Positions 44,326 through 53,880 of a stretch of 64,000 bases of DNA are shown piece after piece. How positions within the stretch are numbered: position 1 is the first letter of the stretch; the number at the start of each line of letters is the position of its first letter. The stretch covers positions 1-64,000 of the forward strand of contig NZ_JAKRYL010000001.1 of the NCBI RefSeq assembly GCF_023555415.1, given 5' to 3'. The notes beneath the pieces were generated by a model. That model searched no databases, was not told where the DNA came from, and worked only from the letters and a program-made list of their open reading frames with translations. The DNA is from Halalkalibacter alkaliphilus (lineage in GTDB: Bacteria > Bacillota > Bacilli > Bacillales > Bacillaceae_D). The position numbers and the translations under genes were made by a program.

Positions 44326-45708
44326 TTATCTATCCGCACCCTTAATTACCGGTATCACAATAACAAACTTACTTCCTTCACCGAGCTTACTTTCTGCCTT
44401 GATTTCACCATCATGGGCTTTCATAATCGATTTAACAATAGCAAGTCCTAAGCCTGTTCCACCATGCTCACGAGACCTCGATTTTTCCCCGCGGTAAAAG
44501 CGTTCAAAGATTCTCTCAATATCTTCTTCTGAAATTCCATCTCCATTATCCGTTATATGAATCTCTAAAGTCGTCTTTTTTACATTTACAGCAAATGCAA
44601 TTTTGATTTCAGAAGCACCATATCGAACTGCATTATCTAACAAGTTCGTAAATACTTGTTCCATCCGCTTTCGGTCAATATTAATAACAACATCTGGAAT
44701 CGGCTTTTTCACGACCAACTGTCCTTGCTTTTGTTTCACATCTACTTCTGCATCACATAATATCTTAGTGAAAAAATCATTACTGCTCACTAACTGTTTT
44801 TCCATTACAAGTTGGTCAAGGTCCAGTTTAGAAAACTCAAACAAATCATCTATTAAGCGATTTAACTGGTCTGTCTTCGATAAAATCACATTCAGGTACC
44901 GATTTTTCATCTCTTCATTTTGTACGATTCCATCTTTTATCCCCTCCACATAGCCCTTAATAGACTGAAGTGGTGTTCTTAGATCATGAGAGATTGTTGC
45001 GATTAATTCCTTACGATTGTTTTCATAAAGCTGCTGCTTAGCAATCGATAGTTTCAAATGATCTCGCATCGTATTAAAACCTTTAATGAACCTGCCTATC
45101 TCATCATTTCTTTTGTAGTGAATCTCATAATTCAGGTTGCCGTCACGCATTTCTTCTGTTGCTGTGTAAATTTCTTTAAGTGGATGTAAAATCGTTTTAG
45201 AAATATATAGCGTCCAACCAACCATTAATAGCACAAGAACGATGAGACCACTACTCAGGCTGATGATAATCGAAGTAAGTATCTTTCTATAAGATAGTTC
45301 AGAGGATAAGTCCAACGAAGAGGACTTTATTTCAATGTTAAGTATTTCTCCAGTTAACGTTTGAACCTGTGAATGCCTCAGCGTAAACATACGTTCATCT
45401 TTGTCTGGTATATGGTCTGTAGATTGAAATAATACAACTTTTTCCTTCGTCGAGACAATTAGCTCCAAATGATAGGGCTCGATCACTGGTTTAATTTTAT
45501 TGTAAAACTGTTCAGTATCACCAATAACATCATAATTTTCTAACACTGTTTCATTAATTTCGCTAAGAACATATTCGATTTCATTATTTTGTTCTCCCTC
45601 TAACTGCTCTAGCTGATTAGTGAAAAAGGAAAGCGTACCAAAGAACGTAACAATCGGTAAAATAATGATTGAAAGAAAGGCAATAATCAACCTTGGCCGC
45701 AGTCCCAT
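44326..45708 (-). CDS. sensor histidine kinase partner of the BcrA-type transporter
   Basis: 460 residues: membrane helix at about 7-29, extracellular sensor domain (30-145), second helix (146-170), HAMP (HPLKEIYTATEEMRDGNLNY), HisKA with His241 in ATISHDLRTPLQSIKG, and an ATPase domain (NLLDNAVRYG, DNGDGIS, HGGTGLGLAIVKSIM). It overlaps its response regulator by one base. It resembles kinases such as YcbM that control BcrAB-like exporters; the stimulus is unknown. Confidence 0.9.
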   Translation of the reverse strand: MGLRPRLIIAFLSIIILPIVTFFGTLSFFTNQLEQLEGEQNNEIEYVLSEINETVLENYDVIGDTEQFYNKIKPVIEPYHLELIVSTKEKVVLFQSTDHIPDKDERMFTLRHSQVQTLTGEILNIEIKSSSLDLSSELSYRKILTSIIISLSSGLIVLVLLMVGWTLYISKTILHPLKEIYTATEEMRDGNLNYEIHYKRNDEIGRFIKGFNTMRDHLKLSIAKQQLYENNRKELIATISHDLRTPLQSIKGYVEGIKDGIVQNEEMKNRYLNVILSKTDQLNRLIDDLFEFSKLDLDQLVMEKQLVSSNDFFTKILCDAEVDVKQKQGQLVVKKPIPDVVINIDRKRMEQVFTNLLDNAVRYGASEIKIAFAVNVKKTTLEIHITDNGDGISEEDIERIFERFYRGEKSRSREHGGTGLGLAIVKSIMKAHDGEIKAESKLGEGSKFVIVIPVIKGADR

Positions 45709-46415
45709 TACAATGAACTCCCATCGAATTTATATCCTACTCCCCAAACCGTTACAATGAATCTAGGTTCCGACGGGATTTCTTCTATTTTTTCACGTAT
45801 CTTACGAATATACACAGTCACCGCATTTGTATCCCCGTAGCTGTCATAACCCCAGATATTATCAAAAAGCTGCTCCTTTGAAAACACCTGCCCTTTATTT
45901 TTCGCCATGAAATGAAGTAGCTGAAATTCTTTTGCTGACAGTTCCACCTTTTTTCCTAAAACGGTAACATTGTAGCCCTTTGCATCGATAACTAAGTTGG
46001 CTATTTTTAAGACATCTTCTGTTTCCGCCGGTTTCGATCCGGAATAGTCCGTATACCTTCTAAGCTGTGCCTTAATGCGTGCTACAAGCTCACCTGGACT
46101 AAACGGCTTTGCAATATAATCATCTGCACCAATCCCTAGACCAATAATTTTATCCGTCTCACTCTTTTTTGCACTCATCATAATGATCGGTACATTTGAC
46201 GTTAACCTGATTTCCCGACATACATCAATCCCTGATTTTTTAGGGAGCATCACATCTAAGACGACCAACATGGGATGCTTATGGTTAAACTCCTGCAATC
46301 CCTCTTCTCCATCATGAGCTAGAATCACTTGGTATCCATTTGCATGTAAATAATCCCTGACTAACTCACCTATTTCCTTTTCATCCTCCACGATTAGAAT
46401 CGTATCCTCACTCAT
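45708..46415 (-). CDS. OmpR-family response regulator next to the BcrA-type transporter
   Basis: About 235 residues. Receiver domain with acid pocket VEDE, Asp54 in LVVLDVMLPKKSG, MSAKKSE, and Lys in IAKPFSPGEL; C-terminal winged helix (LSAKEFQLLHFMAKNKGQVF, then SKEQLFDNIWG). ATG at 46415 has GGGA six bases upstream; the frame opens four codons earlier with GTG. It lies 120 bp after the permease gene, in the order ATPase, permease, regulator, kinase. Confidence 0.9.
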   Translation of the reverse strand: MSEDTILIVEDEKEIGELVRDYLHANGYQVILAHDGEEGLQEFNHKHPMLVVLDVMLPKKSGIDVCREIRLTSNVPIIMMSAKKSETDKIIGLGIGADDYIAKPFSPGELVARIKAQLRRYTDYSGSKPAETEDVLKIANLVIDAKGYNVTVLGKKVELSAKEFQLLHFMAKNKGQVFSKEQLFDNIWGYDSYGDTNAVTVYIRKIREKIEEIPSEPRFIVTVWGVGYKFDGSSL

Positions 46416-46533
46416 ACTGCTTCCCACTTCCTTGTCATTCTCTACTTTTTGTTTACCTATAGCCCTATTATCAACTGAGTTCTATTAAGCCTTAGAAAAC
46501 AAAGAAGCCTAGCATAACTAAGTTTCTTTCATT

Positions 46534-47496
46534 TTAAGCTGTTACATCTCTTTTCTTAAAGACTACCCAAGAAATCAAATGGAAGCAAATGAAGTAAACG
46601 AGGAGTACCATCATAGAAAATGTCATCGTCATCCCTTCTACAATAGGTGCCCCGCTAATATACTGCCTTAAGTTGGTGTTCGCAAAAAGAATATATTTAG
46701 CCCAGTCATATTGACTTAAAAGCATCACAAGCTGTTGTCCAGTAAATAAGAGAAAAAGTGAGAGACCGATCGCTAAAGAACTGCTTCTAAAAACAGTCGA
46801 AATCATAAAGGCAAAGGTAACCATCATAATCATATCAACACTGTTTAGCCCATAAAGACTGATAATATGAGTAAGCATATTTCGTTCCACCACTTCTCCA
46901 CCTTGATAGACGAGGTAAGGCAGATCGATCCCAGCAAAACCAAACAAAATACTTCCGACCACAACTGAAGAAACAAAGATTGTTGCTAGCATGAATAGCG
47001 CAAAAATTAGTGTTGCGATATATTTAGAAAACAATATTTTAGAGCGCCTCACTGGGCGAATCAACAAGAGCTTAATCGTACCTGTTGAAAACTCTGTCGC
47101 TACAATCCCTGCAGCAATGACGATGACAAAAACTGAAACTAGCGCGGTAAAATCAGGTGAGGAGATCATAAATCCCCAAAGTGTTTCTGATTCAACAGGC
47201 GGGATCTCATTTGCCAGACGGTACTCATTGATGACGAGCTGCTCATTTAGAGGACTTATGGCATTACTACTGATCATTGGCGTGTCCTCATACTCACTGA
47301 TTTGTTCTGCTAATTGCGCATTCTCTATCTCAAGCTGTTGCTGCCAGTTACCTGTGGTGTCATTACTCAATAGAAACTTTGTAACGATCCCTCCGATAAG
47401 AACGATCCCAATGATTGCTCCAACCATGATCCATGTTCCTAATCGTTTATATATTTTCATGTTTTCATTTTGTATTAACTGAAAAATGTTAAACAT
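46534..47496 (-). CDS. ABC-2 family permease (BcrB-like)
   Basis: 320 residues with six hydrophobic segments. The first helix (about 20-42) is followed by an extracellular loop of about 80 residues, then the segment EFSTGTIKLLLIRPVRRSKI, the hallmark cytoplasmic loop of this permease class. It works with the ATPase whose gene overlaps it by 8 bp. Relatives confer resistance to bacitracin or lantibiotics. Confidence 0.88.
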   Translation of the reverse strand: MFNIFQLIQNENMKIYKRLGTWIMVGAIIGIVLIGGIVTKFLLSNDTTGNWQQQLEIENAQLAEQISEYEDTPMISSNAISPLNEQLVINEYRLANEIPPVESETLWGFMISSPDFTALVSVFVIVIAAGIVATEFSTGTIKLLLIRPVRRSKILFSKYIATLIFALFMLATIFVSSVVVGSILFGFAGIDLPYLVYQGGEVVERNMLTHIISLYGLNSVDMIMMVTFAFMISTVFRSSSLAIGLSLFLLFTGQQLVMLLSQYDWAKYILFANTNLRQYISGAPIVEGMTMTFSMMVLLVYFICFHLISWVVFKKRDVTA

Positions 47497-48439
47497 GTTG
47501 CTCCCCTCCTGTTATTTCAAGAAATTTATCTTCCAGTGTCTTCTGTTCCCCGTTGATCCCTGTAATCTTAAAGCCATTATTCACAAAAAGCTTCGTATAT
47601 TCCGTGATCGTTTCTTCCTGTGTACCAATCAACAAATATTCCCCACTTATTGTTGCTAATTCATTCGGATATTTGGCTTTGAAAAACTCTATTGCTTTTT
47701 CCAAAGGTGTAACCTTAAATTGAACAGAAATCTGTTGATTATCTTCAACCATATTTTTCACCTTCTCCACGCTAATAAGCTTGCCGTGATGAATAATGCC
47801 AATTCTGTCGCACATCAGCTCCATTTCAGATAGTAAATGACTTGATACAAACACGGTCATATTTTCTTCAGTTGCAATTCTACGAATATACGTCCGAATT
47901 TCTCTGATCCCAGCAGGGTCTAGTCCATTCGTCGGTTCATCCAAAATTAAAAGTTTCGGAGAATGAAGCAGTGCTTGAGCTAAGCCCAAGCGCTGACGCA
48001 TACCGAGAGAGTATGTCTTCACCTTTTCATGAATTCGCTCGTGTAGACCTACTAATTTTACGATTTCATCAATTCTTCCTTTTGGGATGTTTGGCACCAT
48101 TCGGGAATAATGTATCAAGTTATCATAACCCGACATAAATTTATACATTTCAGGATTTTCGATAATTCCACCGATGTTGGCAATTGCTTTCTCAAAGTTC
48201 TTTTCAACACTATGACCATTGATGATAACTTCCCCATCGGTGATGCTCATTAGACCAACGATCATGCGAATAGTCGTCGTTTTTCCTGCACCATTTGGCC
48301 CTAGAAATCCAAACACCTCACCAGGATATAAATCCAGTGATATTCCATGAATGAGCGTAGTTTTCCCAATCGTTTTTTTCAGATTTTTTATTTGTAAAAT
48401 CGGTTGTTGTTGGCTAATAGTTTGCTTTTGCTTTTCCAT
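47489..48439 (-). CDS. ABC transporter ATPase (BcrA-like)
   Basis: 316 residues. Walker A GPNGAGKTTTIRMI, signature YSLGMRQRLGLAQAL (LGMRQR instead of SGGQ, typical of the BcrA group), Walker B LLILDEPTNGLDPAG and H-loop SSHLLSEMELMCD. The C-terminal 80 residues form the usual regulatory extension. First gene of the ATPase-permease pair that precedes its own two-component system, similar to ycbLMNO in gene content. Confidence 0.9.
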   Translation of the reverse strand: MEKQKQTISQQQPILQIKNLKKTIGKTTLIHGISLDLYPGEVFGFLGPNGAGKTTTIRMIVGLMSITDGEVIINGHSVEKNFEKAIANIGGIIENPEMYKFMSGYDNLIHYSRMVPNIPKGRIDEIVKLVGLHERIHEKVKTYSLGMRQRLGLAQALLHSPKLLILDEPTNGLDPAGIREIRTYIRRIATEENMTVFVSSHLLSEMELMCDRIGIIHHGKLISVEKVKNMVEDNQQISVQFKVTPLEKAIEFFKAKYPNELATISGEYLLIGTQEETITEYTKLFVNNGFKITGINGEQKTLEDKFLEITGGEQHV

Positions 48440-48532
48440 ATCTTTAACCCCCCTGCATTTCCTACTGATATTATGTCAGCTATTGTCTAAAATTCAGTTA
48501 TAAAGATATTAAAAAAGTATTAAAACACGACG

Positions 48533-48573
48533 AAAAAAACCTACTCTGAATTTGATGTCATGTTCAGAGCAGG
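48533..48573 (-). terminator. terminator after gerQ
   Basis: On the minus strand CCTGCTCTGAA and TTCAGAGTAGG form an 11-bp stem with one mismatch, followed by seven T. Confidence 0.85.
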
Positions 48574-48687
48574 CTTCACATTTGTACTTTATAAAAGAGT
48601 GGACAAAGGATACTTTCTATCAATCTTTTTATGATTGCTTCTATCTAATAACTCAGAAAGGTAGCGGGTTTTTAGCGTTCTACAACA

Positions 48688-49152
48688 TTACTCTGATATG
48701 TCCAAGGATGCCTGGACTTCCGGACTAATTTCCGTGTGAGGATAGTTAATTTGTTCTCCAAATTCTACCCAGTCGAGATTTGCCATCAGAAGTAAGTAGC
48801 GTTTACCGCTGGCCGGGTCACTAATGATGATATGGTCACGGCCAGCCGTTTCAACGCGCCCTTGATAGACCATTGCGTTCCAGCTGTTGTTTCCTTGGTA
48901 AGTAAAGTAGAATGTACCAATCTTACCTTTGTTGAAGCGCAGGATATTTTCGATAAACGATTCTTCCACCACGCCTGTAGGTAGCTGCTGCCCAGTCCCC
49001 ATCGGAACCACTGGCACAGAATACGCGGGTCCAGAATGCATACCCGCCGGGAAGCCGCTTGGTTGTTGTGCGGCAGGGGCCTGCATCATAGTATCTGGAT
49101 CAAAACCTGGGTAATTGTTCATTGGATAATATCTAGAGTTTCCACAAGTCAT
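48688..49152 (-). CDS. gerQ: spore coat protein GerQ
   Basis: 154 residues. The N-terminal third is rich in Pro, Gly, Met and Gln; the rest is the conserved GerQ domain: ENILRFNKGKIGTFYFTYQG, then RVETAGRDHIIISDPASGKR. GerQ is deposited on the inner spore coat, crosslinked by transglutaminase, and needed to place CwlJ for Ca-dipicolinate germination. It lies directly downstream of cwlJ (20-bp gap) with AAGGAG before the ATG. Expected to be expressed in the mother cell. Confidence 0.95.
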   Translation of the reverse strand: MTCGNSRYYPMNNYPGFDPDTMMQAPAAQQPSGFPAGMHSGPAYSVPVVPMGTGQQLPTGVVEESFIENILRFNKGKIGTFYFTYQGNNSWNAMVYQGRVETAGRDHIIISDPASGKRYLLLMANLDWVEFGEQINYPHTEISPEVQASLDISE

Positions 49153-49172
49153 GAGATCATCTCCTTATTATT

Positions 49173-49649
49173 TCATCTATAAAACTCTGGGCAGTAGCCC
49201 GGTACAGCGACATAGAAGCAATGATTTTTGTGCGCAAAATCGAACTCCGTCATAGGGGTTCTTGGCATCGTGGGGGTACAAGGATCTCGGTATGCTTGCC
49301 CCGGACTTGGATTAAAAAACCACAAATTCATTCTGGCTCGAGGATTCCGATGACCATTCAACAAATTCCTGGCCCTCTGAAGGTCTTCTTCCGTAGGACG
49401 CTGTGTATACAAGGATCCATTTAAAACAGGCTCGAAGTGAGGAATTCCAGTTCCCGGTATCTCTTGATAGATAGCATGACGGATATTACGTAAATTTTTG
49501 AAGTCCGGCTCACAGTCTGCCTCGACCCGATTGGCCACAACTGTTCCTACCAGATCCATCCCTTCAGCTCCCTCACCAATCGCCTCCGCCAGCATGAGCC
49601 TTGCTAAAGAATTCACGTCACGTTCAGTATGTTTAATTCGCCTACCCAT
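49173..49649 (-). CDS. cwlJ: spore cortex-lytic enzyme CwlJ
   Basis: 158 residues; a single Hydrolase_2/SleB-C type domain: LARLMLAEAIGEGAEGMDLV with the catalytic Glu, VANRVEADC, and the C-terminal NHCFYV. No signal peptide, as in CwlJ, which acts in the spore coat to cleave cortex peptidoglycan during germination. GGGAG precedes the ATG. First gene of cwlJ-gerQ and proof of a sporulating host. Confidence 0.95.
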   Translation of the reverse strand: MGRRIKHTERDVNSLARLMLAEAIGEGAEGMDLVGTVVANRVEADCEPDFKNLRNIRHAIYQEIPGTGIPHFEPVLNGSLYTQRPTEEDLQRARNLLNGHRNPRARMNLWFFNPSPGQAYRDPCTPTMPRTPMTEFDFAHKNHCFYVAVPGYCPEFYR

Positions 49650-50177
49650 TTTCTCACTCCCTTCGGCTTATACAAGTAACTTATTGCCTGAAGGTAGTTT
49701 TGGTAGCTTGCCTATCCGCCCAAACCTTAAAAATTGCAAATTAAATAATAATTGCGCTGTTACTCTCCGTAATAATTGTTAAATTTATATAATTTGATGA
49801 CTGCCTTAACTGGGGAATATAGGAATAACTCCACACAACATGCAAATACTGTTAATCGAAATTCATTTAATTAATACACCAAAAAAATGAGTCCGTATTA
49901 ACTTTTGGACTCATTTTCACCTTGATATAACAAATGCACTCTATTAAATTATCTGTATAGATCGGGATGAAAAACCCTAATCACTTCACACTGTTAATCC
50001 CTGTAAGAAATACTTTAAGACTTATTATTGACTTAAAAAGTTCTGCTCCTAACACAATAATGCCGAGGAGCAGGAACGAAATCTATTATTATTTGTGCGA
50101 AGTTCTCACTAAATCGTCAATCTAGTTTAGTAATAAACTCTATCAATTTATCTGTTTCTAATTCTCCATCCCACTTT
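49650..50177. other. intergenic region with two terminators
   Basis: No gene in about 530 bases. It holds the cwlJ promoter and two hairpins: AAAATGAGTCC / GGACTCATTTT (49884-49917) and a GTTCTGCTCCT / AGGAGCAGGAAC stem (50040-50077) with T5 on the minus strand, which should end the PTS operon transcript. Confidence 0.7.
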
Positions 50178-50450
50178 CTACATTATTTTTGCCAACTCTT
50201 GTTCCATTATTGCTTCACTAATCGCTTCAATTACTTGTTCCTCATCTGAACCTGAGCTTTCTATTTTTATCTCAGCACCTTCTGGAATACCAAGAGACAT
50301 AACACCCATAATTGATTTTAAATTTACACTTTTCCCGTTATATTTTAGTGAAACATCGCTGTTATACCTGCTTGCAATTTGAACTAGTATTGAAGCTGGA
50401 CGTGCATGAATTCCTGTCTTATCAATAACTGTAAATACTTTTTCGACCAT
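50178..50450 (-). CDS. HPr-like phosphocarrier protein
   Basis: About 90 residues, with the active-site His15 in GIHARPAS and the regulatory Ser46 in LKSIMGVMSLGI, both at the canonical HPr positions. So it could be phosphorylated by Enzyme I and by HPr kinase. It is the last gene of a fructose-family PTS operon and is a second HPr in addition to the one expected beside ptsI. GTG at 50462 is possible; AAGGTGG is placed for ATG at 50450. Confidence 0.88.
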   Translation of the reverse strand: MVEKVFTVIDKTGIHARPASILVQIASRYNSDVSLKYNGKSVNLKSIMGVMSLGIPEGAEIKIESSGSDEEQVIEAISEAIMEQELAKIM

Positions 50451-50622
50451 ATTATCAGCCACCTTATTTTTAATATAACTAAGGGTTTACATATCGTATT
50501 TCTAAATTCCAATATGTTACTAAACACATTGGAATACTAAGTTTTATAGTTTAATATTTCTACAGATTATAGTGCTTTTTATGAGAATCTATTTTAAGCA
50601 TATAGTAACTTTAAAAACTGGT

Positions 50623-51906
50623 CTAAAGTAAAGTATATTCTACTTGTTCTAAAATTCTAGTCGTGCTTCCCTCTAGATTAAAACACTCGACATATTGGTT
50701 AATTGAACGCTTAATACGATTTACAACAAATCTTTCTCCATCAATTGAACACTCTTTAAGGTTATTGAATAGCTGTTCGATCTCTTGTTTTACTTCTTCT
50801 TCATTGAATGTATAATGACCAGCGATATCTAAAATTTGTTCAGTCAATTCTTGGTCATCTAGTACTTCCTCAACACCTAGTTTCGATTGGTCACCTACCA
50901 TCCACTTTCTCCATCTCTCGCTCTTAATTGCTTGTATTTTCAACACCTGTTCTAGGTTTGAAGGGGCTTTAAGTAACCCTACTTCCACTAGTTGTTTTTC
51001 AACTTTGATTAGTTCTAGATAAGCCCTTGTTTCTTCTGTTCCAAACAATGGTGCTACATTGGTTGCTGTTATACCTAATGGAAGATGCTGGAGCAAAATA
51101 TGATCGTCAATATAATCACCATTATGTTCTTTTAAACCGACACCATATTTCTTTGCGATATCCGCTAGTTGTTTTGCACTCTTCCCATTAAATGTTCCGA
51201 CGTTTTCTGTCTTTTTAACTAATGTCCCCGTTTGGCCTACAATAAACGTTGGAGTAGGTAATTGTCGAGCTTCTAGTTCTTTATTAAGGTTCTTTATAAA
51301 CGTTTCATACGTTTCTGTTGAAGTTAATCCACCATTTGTTTCCTCCGTCCCAACTTCGTAGCCAATTTCAGGTAAGCCTAGTTTCTTCCTTTCATTCTCA
51401 CAGAATTCAATCAGCTCGATTGTTCTTCGTAAAACTGTCTCCATAGGGATCACTTTACCCATTTCAAAAGGATCCTTAGTAGGGTCAATATGAAGAAGAT
51501 CAAATCCTTGTTTCATATCTTCAATATACGATTGTTTTCCAAGCTCCATGGCTAAACTCTCTTCTAAATGAGCATTTCTTTCATTGTCTCTTTGCCAAGG
51601 ACCACCGTGGTCTCTGCATACATAATATAAACCTTCAAACCCTACTTTTTTGGAAGTATCGGCAATCGCTCCTACAAACGAAGCTTGGTCCCAGTTACAA
51701 ACGTACCCTCCCCCAAGTTCCATTGAGTCAACTTGGTTCCTACTTGCAATAAACATTAATGGAAAATCTTTTTCTTTCGCAAGTTCAAAACTGGCCTGTA
51801 GTAAACTTGATGACATCGGCCCAATCCCTAAAGCCGTTACGTACTCGCCTTGATCTTGTAATGAAAGCATTCCCTTTACTAGTTCATTAATGTTAACTTT
51901 TTGCAT
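50623..51906 (-). CDS. GatZ/KbaZ-like tagatose-bisphosphate aldolase non-catalytic subunit family (COG4573)
   Basis: 427 residues. Matches the GatZ/AgaZ family: FIASRNQVD, YVCRDHGGPWQRDNE, IGYEVGTEETNGG, FIVGQTGTLV and GLKEHNGDYIDD. In enterobacteria it stabilises the GatY/KbaY aldolase, but no such catalytic subunit is encoded here, and several family members are sugar-phosphate 4-epimerases by themselves. In this operon it probably converts the phosphorylated sugar delivered by the PTS. A hairpin with 12-bp arms lies just upstream (51948-51978). Confidence 0.85.
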   Translation of the reverse strand: MQKVNINELVKGMLSLQDQGEYVTALGIGPMSSSLLQASFELAKEKDFPLMFIASRNQVDSMELGGGYVCNWDQASFVGAIADTSKKVGFEGLYYVCRDHGGPWQRDNERNAHLEESLAMELGKQSYIEDMKQGFDLLHIDPTKDPFEMGKVIPMETVLRRTIELIEFCENERKKLGLPEIGYEVGTEETNGGLTSTETYETFIKNLNKELEARQLPTPTFIVGQTGTLVKKTENVGTFNGKSAKQLADIAKKYGVGLKEHNGDYIDDHILLQHLPLGITATNVAPLFGTEETRAYLELIKVEKQLVEVGLLKAPSNLEQVLKIQAIKSERWRKWMVGDQSKLGVEEVLDDQELTEQILDIAGHYTFNEEEVKQEIEQLFNNLKECSIDGERFVVNRIKRSINQYVECFNLEGSTTRILEQVEYTLL

Positions 51907-51947
51907 GATTATTCCTCCTCTAATTGTGTACTAAAGCTTTAAATAGA

Positions 51948-51978
51948 ATGAACAATATGCTGTTCACATATTGTTCAT
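51948..51978. promoter_or_regulatory. intercistronic hairpin between the PTS IIC and GatZ-like genes
   Basis: Perfect 12-bp arms ATGAACAATATG / CATATTGTTCAT with a seven-base loop and no T-run. Likely roles are mRNA processing or stability, or a protein site. Confidence 0.55.
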
Positions 51979-52002
51979 CAGTTTATTTTTTAATAAAGTT
52001 CA

Positions 52003-53058
52003 TTACGCTGCTTCTTCATTCGATAGATCATTTGACTTTTCTTTTTTTAGAGCATTTACTAGTAAAGCCGTTACAGTTGTACCTACTACAATGGCTATAA
52101 CGTACCAAAGTCGATTGTCGATAACTGGTAATACAATTGGACCTCCATGCGGTGCATAGTTATTTACAACTGCTAAAGCCCCAATAACCGCACCAGTAGC
52201 AGAACCTATCATGATTGAAGGGATGACTCGTAACGGATCAGCTGCAGCAAACGGGATAGCCCCTTCGGTTATTCCAATCGTCCCCATCGCTAATGCTGCC
52301 TTACCAGCTTCTTTTTCCTGTGCACTATATTTTTTCTTATTTAGCAAAGTTGCAAGACCCATCCCAAGTGGTGGAGTACATATTGCAATGGCAATGATCC
52401 CCATTATCGTATACACACCCTCTGCCATTAATCCAAAAGCGAATAAGCATGCAACTTTATTAACAGGTCCTCCCATATCGAATGCAATCATAAATCCTAA
52501 AATGATTGCTAAAAGAACTAAACTACCATCTGTCATCCCTAACAGACCTTCTGTCATACTCGTCATCATCATACCCATCGGTTGTGCCAGAAGATAAAGA
52601 TAAGTTAAACCGACAATACTAACACTAACAATCGGGATAATGAATATTGGCATAACTGGTCTTAAGATATTAGGTACCTTCCACGTTTTTATCCATTTAA
52701 CAACAAACCCTGCAAATAAACCGAGAATTATTGCTCCTAAAAATCCAGCTGTTACTTCTGACTCACCAATAGGAGAATTAGCTACATATCCTGCTATCAT
52801 ACCTGGAACTAGAGCAGGTTTCCCTGCAATCCCATATGCGATATAACCACCTAATATAGGCACCATCATTGTAAATCCTGCTACACCAAGCAATAATATA
52901 TTTTCCATGAATGGATTTGTTACTTCCATCCCACTTTCTCCAGGACTTCCCGTCGCAAGAGCTGCAGCAATAAAGATTCCACCGACAACTACAGCAGGGA
53001 TCATGTAAGATACGCCTGACATTAAGTAATCCCTTACCTGTTTTAACACCTCTTTCAT
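52003..53058 (-). CDS. PTS fructose-family IIC component
   Basis: 351 residues and about nine membrane helices. The start (VRDYLMSGVSYMIPAVVVGG) and GFMIAFDMGGPVNKVA with the conserved GGPVNK are IIC-Fru signatures; NNYAPHGGPIV near the end is also typical. It is the sugar channel of the PTS. It is a free-standing subunit, unlike the fused FruA. The exact sugar is unknown. Confidence 0.93.
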   Translation of the reverse strand: MKEVLKQVRDYLMSGVSYMIPAVVVGGIFIAAALATGSPGESGMEVTNPFMENILLLGVAGFTMMVPILGGYIAYGIAGKPALVPGMIAGYVANSPIGESEVTAGFLGAIILGLFAGFVVKWIKTWKVPNILRPVMPIFIIPIVSVSIVGLTYLYLLAQPMGMMMTSMTEGLLGMTDGSLVLLAIILGFMIAFDMGGPVNKVACLFAFGLMAEGVYTIMGIIAIAICTPPLGMGLATLLNKKKYSAQEKEAGKAALAMGTIGITEGAIPFAAADPLRVIPSIMIGSATGAVIGALAVVNNYAPHGGPIVLPVIDNRLWYVIAIVVGTTVTALLVNALKKEKSNDLSNEEAA

Positions 53059-53093
53059 TTGTTTTCCCCCTTTATAATTAAGTAAGTTTCCTC

Positions 53094-53405
53094 TTAGCTA
53101 TTTACTAATTTCATAGCATCTTCAATTACTTTCTTTGGATTCGAAATAGCAGCTTGAACTCCAACCTCTAGTACTTTTTTTCCTTCAAATCTCTCTTTTT
53201 TCTCTATTAAACAACCAACGGCAAGTATAACAACATCAGCTTCAGCAATTGCTTTTTTCTTTAGTTCATTTTCAATTCCCATAGCACCTTGTGTTTCAAT
53301 AGTAATCTTGTGTCCTAATTGTTTTCCCGTTTTCTCCAATGCTGATTGAGCCATAAACGTATGTGCGATTCCCGTTGGACAAGCAGTAATCCCTACAATA
53401 TTCAT
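53094..53405 (-). CDS. PTS fructose-family IIB component
   Basis: About 103 residues: MNIVGITACPTGIAHTFMAQ with phospho-Cys9 in the P-loop, followed by a Rossmann-like fold (VVILAVGCLI). It takes phosphate from IIA and passes it to the sugar bound to IIC. The ATG at 53414 abuts GAGGAG, so the second ATG at 53405 is chosen. Gene order is regulator, IIA, IIB, IIC. Confidence 0.93.
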   Translation of the reverse strand: MNIVGITACPTGIAHTFMAQSALEKTGKQLGHKITIETQGAMGIENELKKKAIAEADVVILAVGCLIEKKERFEGKKVLEVGVQAAISNPKKVIEDAMKLVNS

Positions 53406-53430
53406 TATTTCCATCTCCTCTTTTTACTTT

Positions 53431-53880
53431 TTATTGTATTTCAACAGCTTGGAGCACGGATGAGATCTCATCAATACTTCCAGCTGTTAATAACTGATTT
53501 CGAAAATTTGCATCCATAAGATTTCTACTAATATTAGCTAAGACGTGTAAATGCACATCACCACTATTGTGCTCTGGGACTCCTATTAAAAAAACTAATC
53601 GCACCTCTTGGGCCTCTGATCCTTCCCATACTATCCCTTCATTTAATCTACCAAACGCGACAAACGGTTCTATTACTTCATTTGACTTTCCATGGGGGAT
53701 AGCAATTGAATAGCCAACGGCAGTAGAAAAATCATTTTCTCTATTTATTACAGCTTCTATATATTTATCTTTCGATTTAACACGTCCTATCGAATATGCT
53801 AACTCTCCTAGTTCATGGATAGCTTCTAATTTATCTTTCGCTTTTAAATCTAGACAGACTAACTCTCTGTTAATGACCAT
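53431..53880 (-). CDS. PTS fructose-family IIA component
   Basis: About 149 residues of the IIA-Fru/Mtl type (PTS_EIIA_2): phospho-His63 in GYSIAIPHGKS, then RLVFLIGVPE. It accepts phosphate from HPr. Its start lies within the last codons of the regulator gene, and AAGGAG is placed for ATG at 53880, so the two are translationally coupled. Confidence 0.92.
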   Translation of the reverse strand: MVINRELVCLDLKAKDKLEAIHELGELAYSIGRVKSKDKYIEAVINRENDFSTAVGYSIAIPHGKSNEVIEPFVAFGRLNEGIVWEGSEAQEVRLVFLIGVPEHNSGDVHLHVLANISRNLMDANFRNQLLTAGSIDEISSVLQAVEIQ

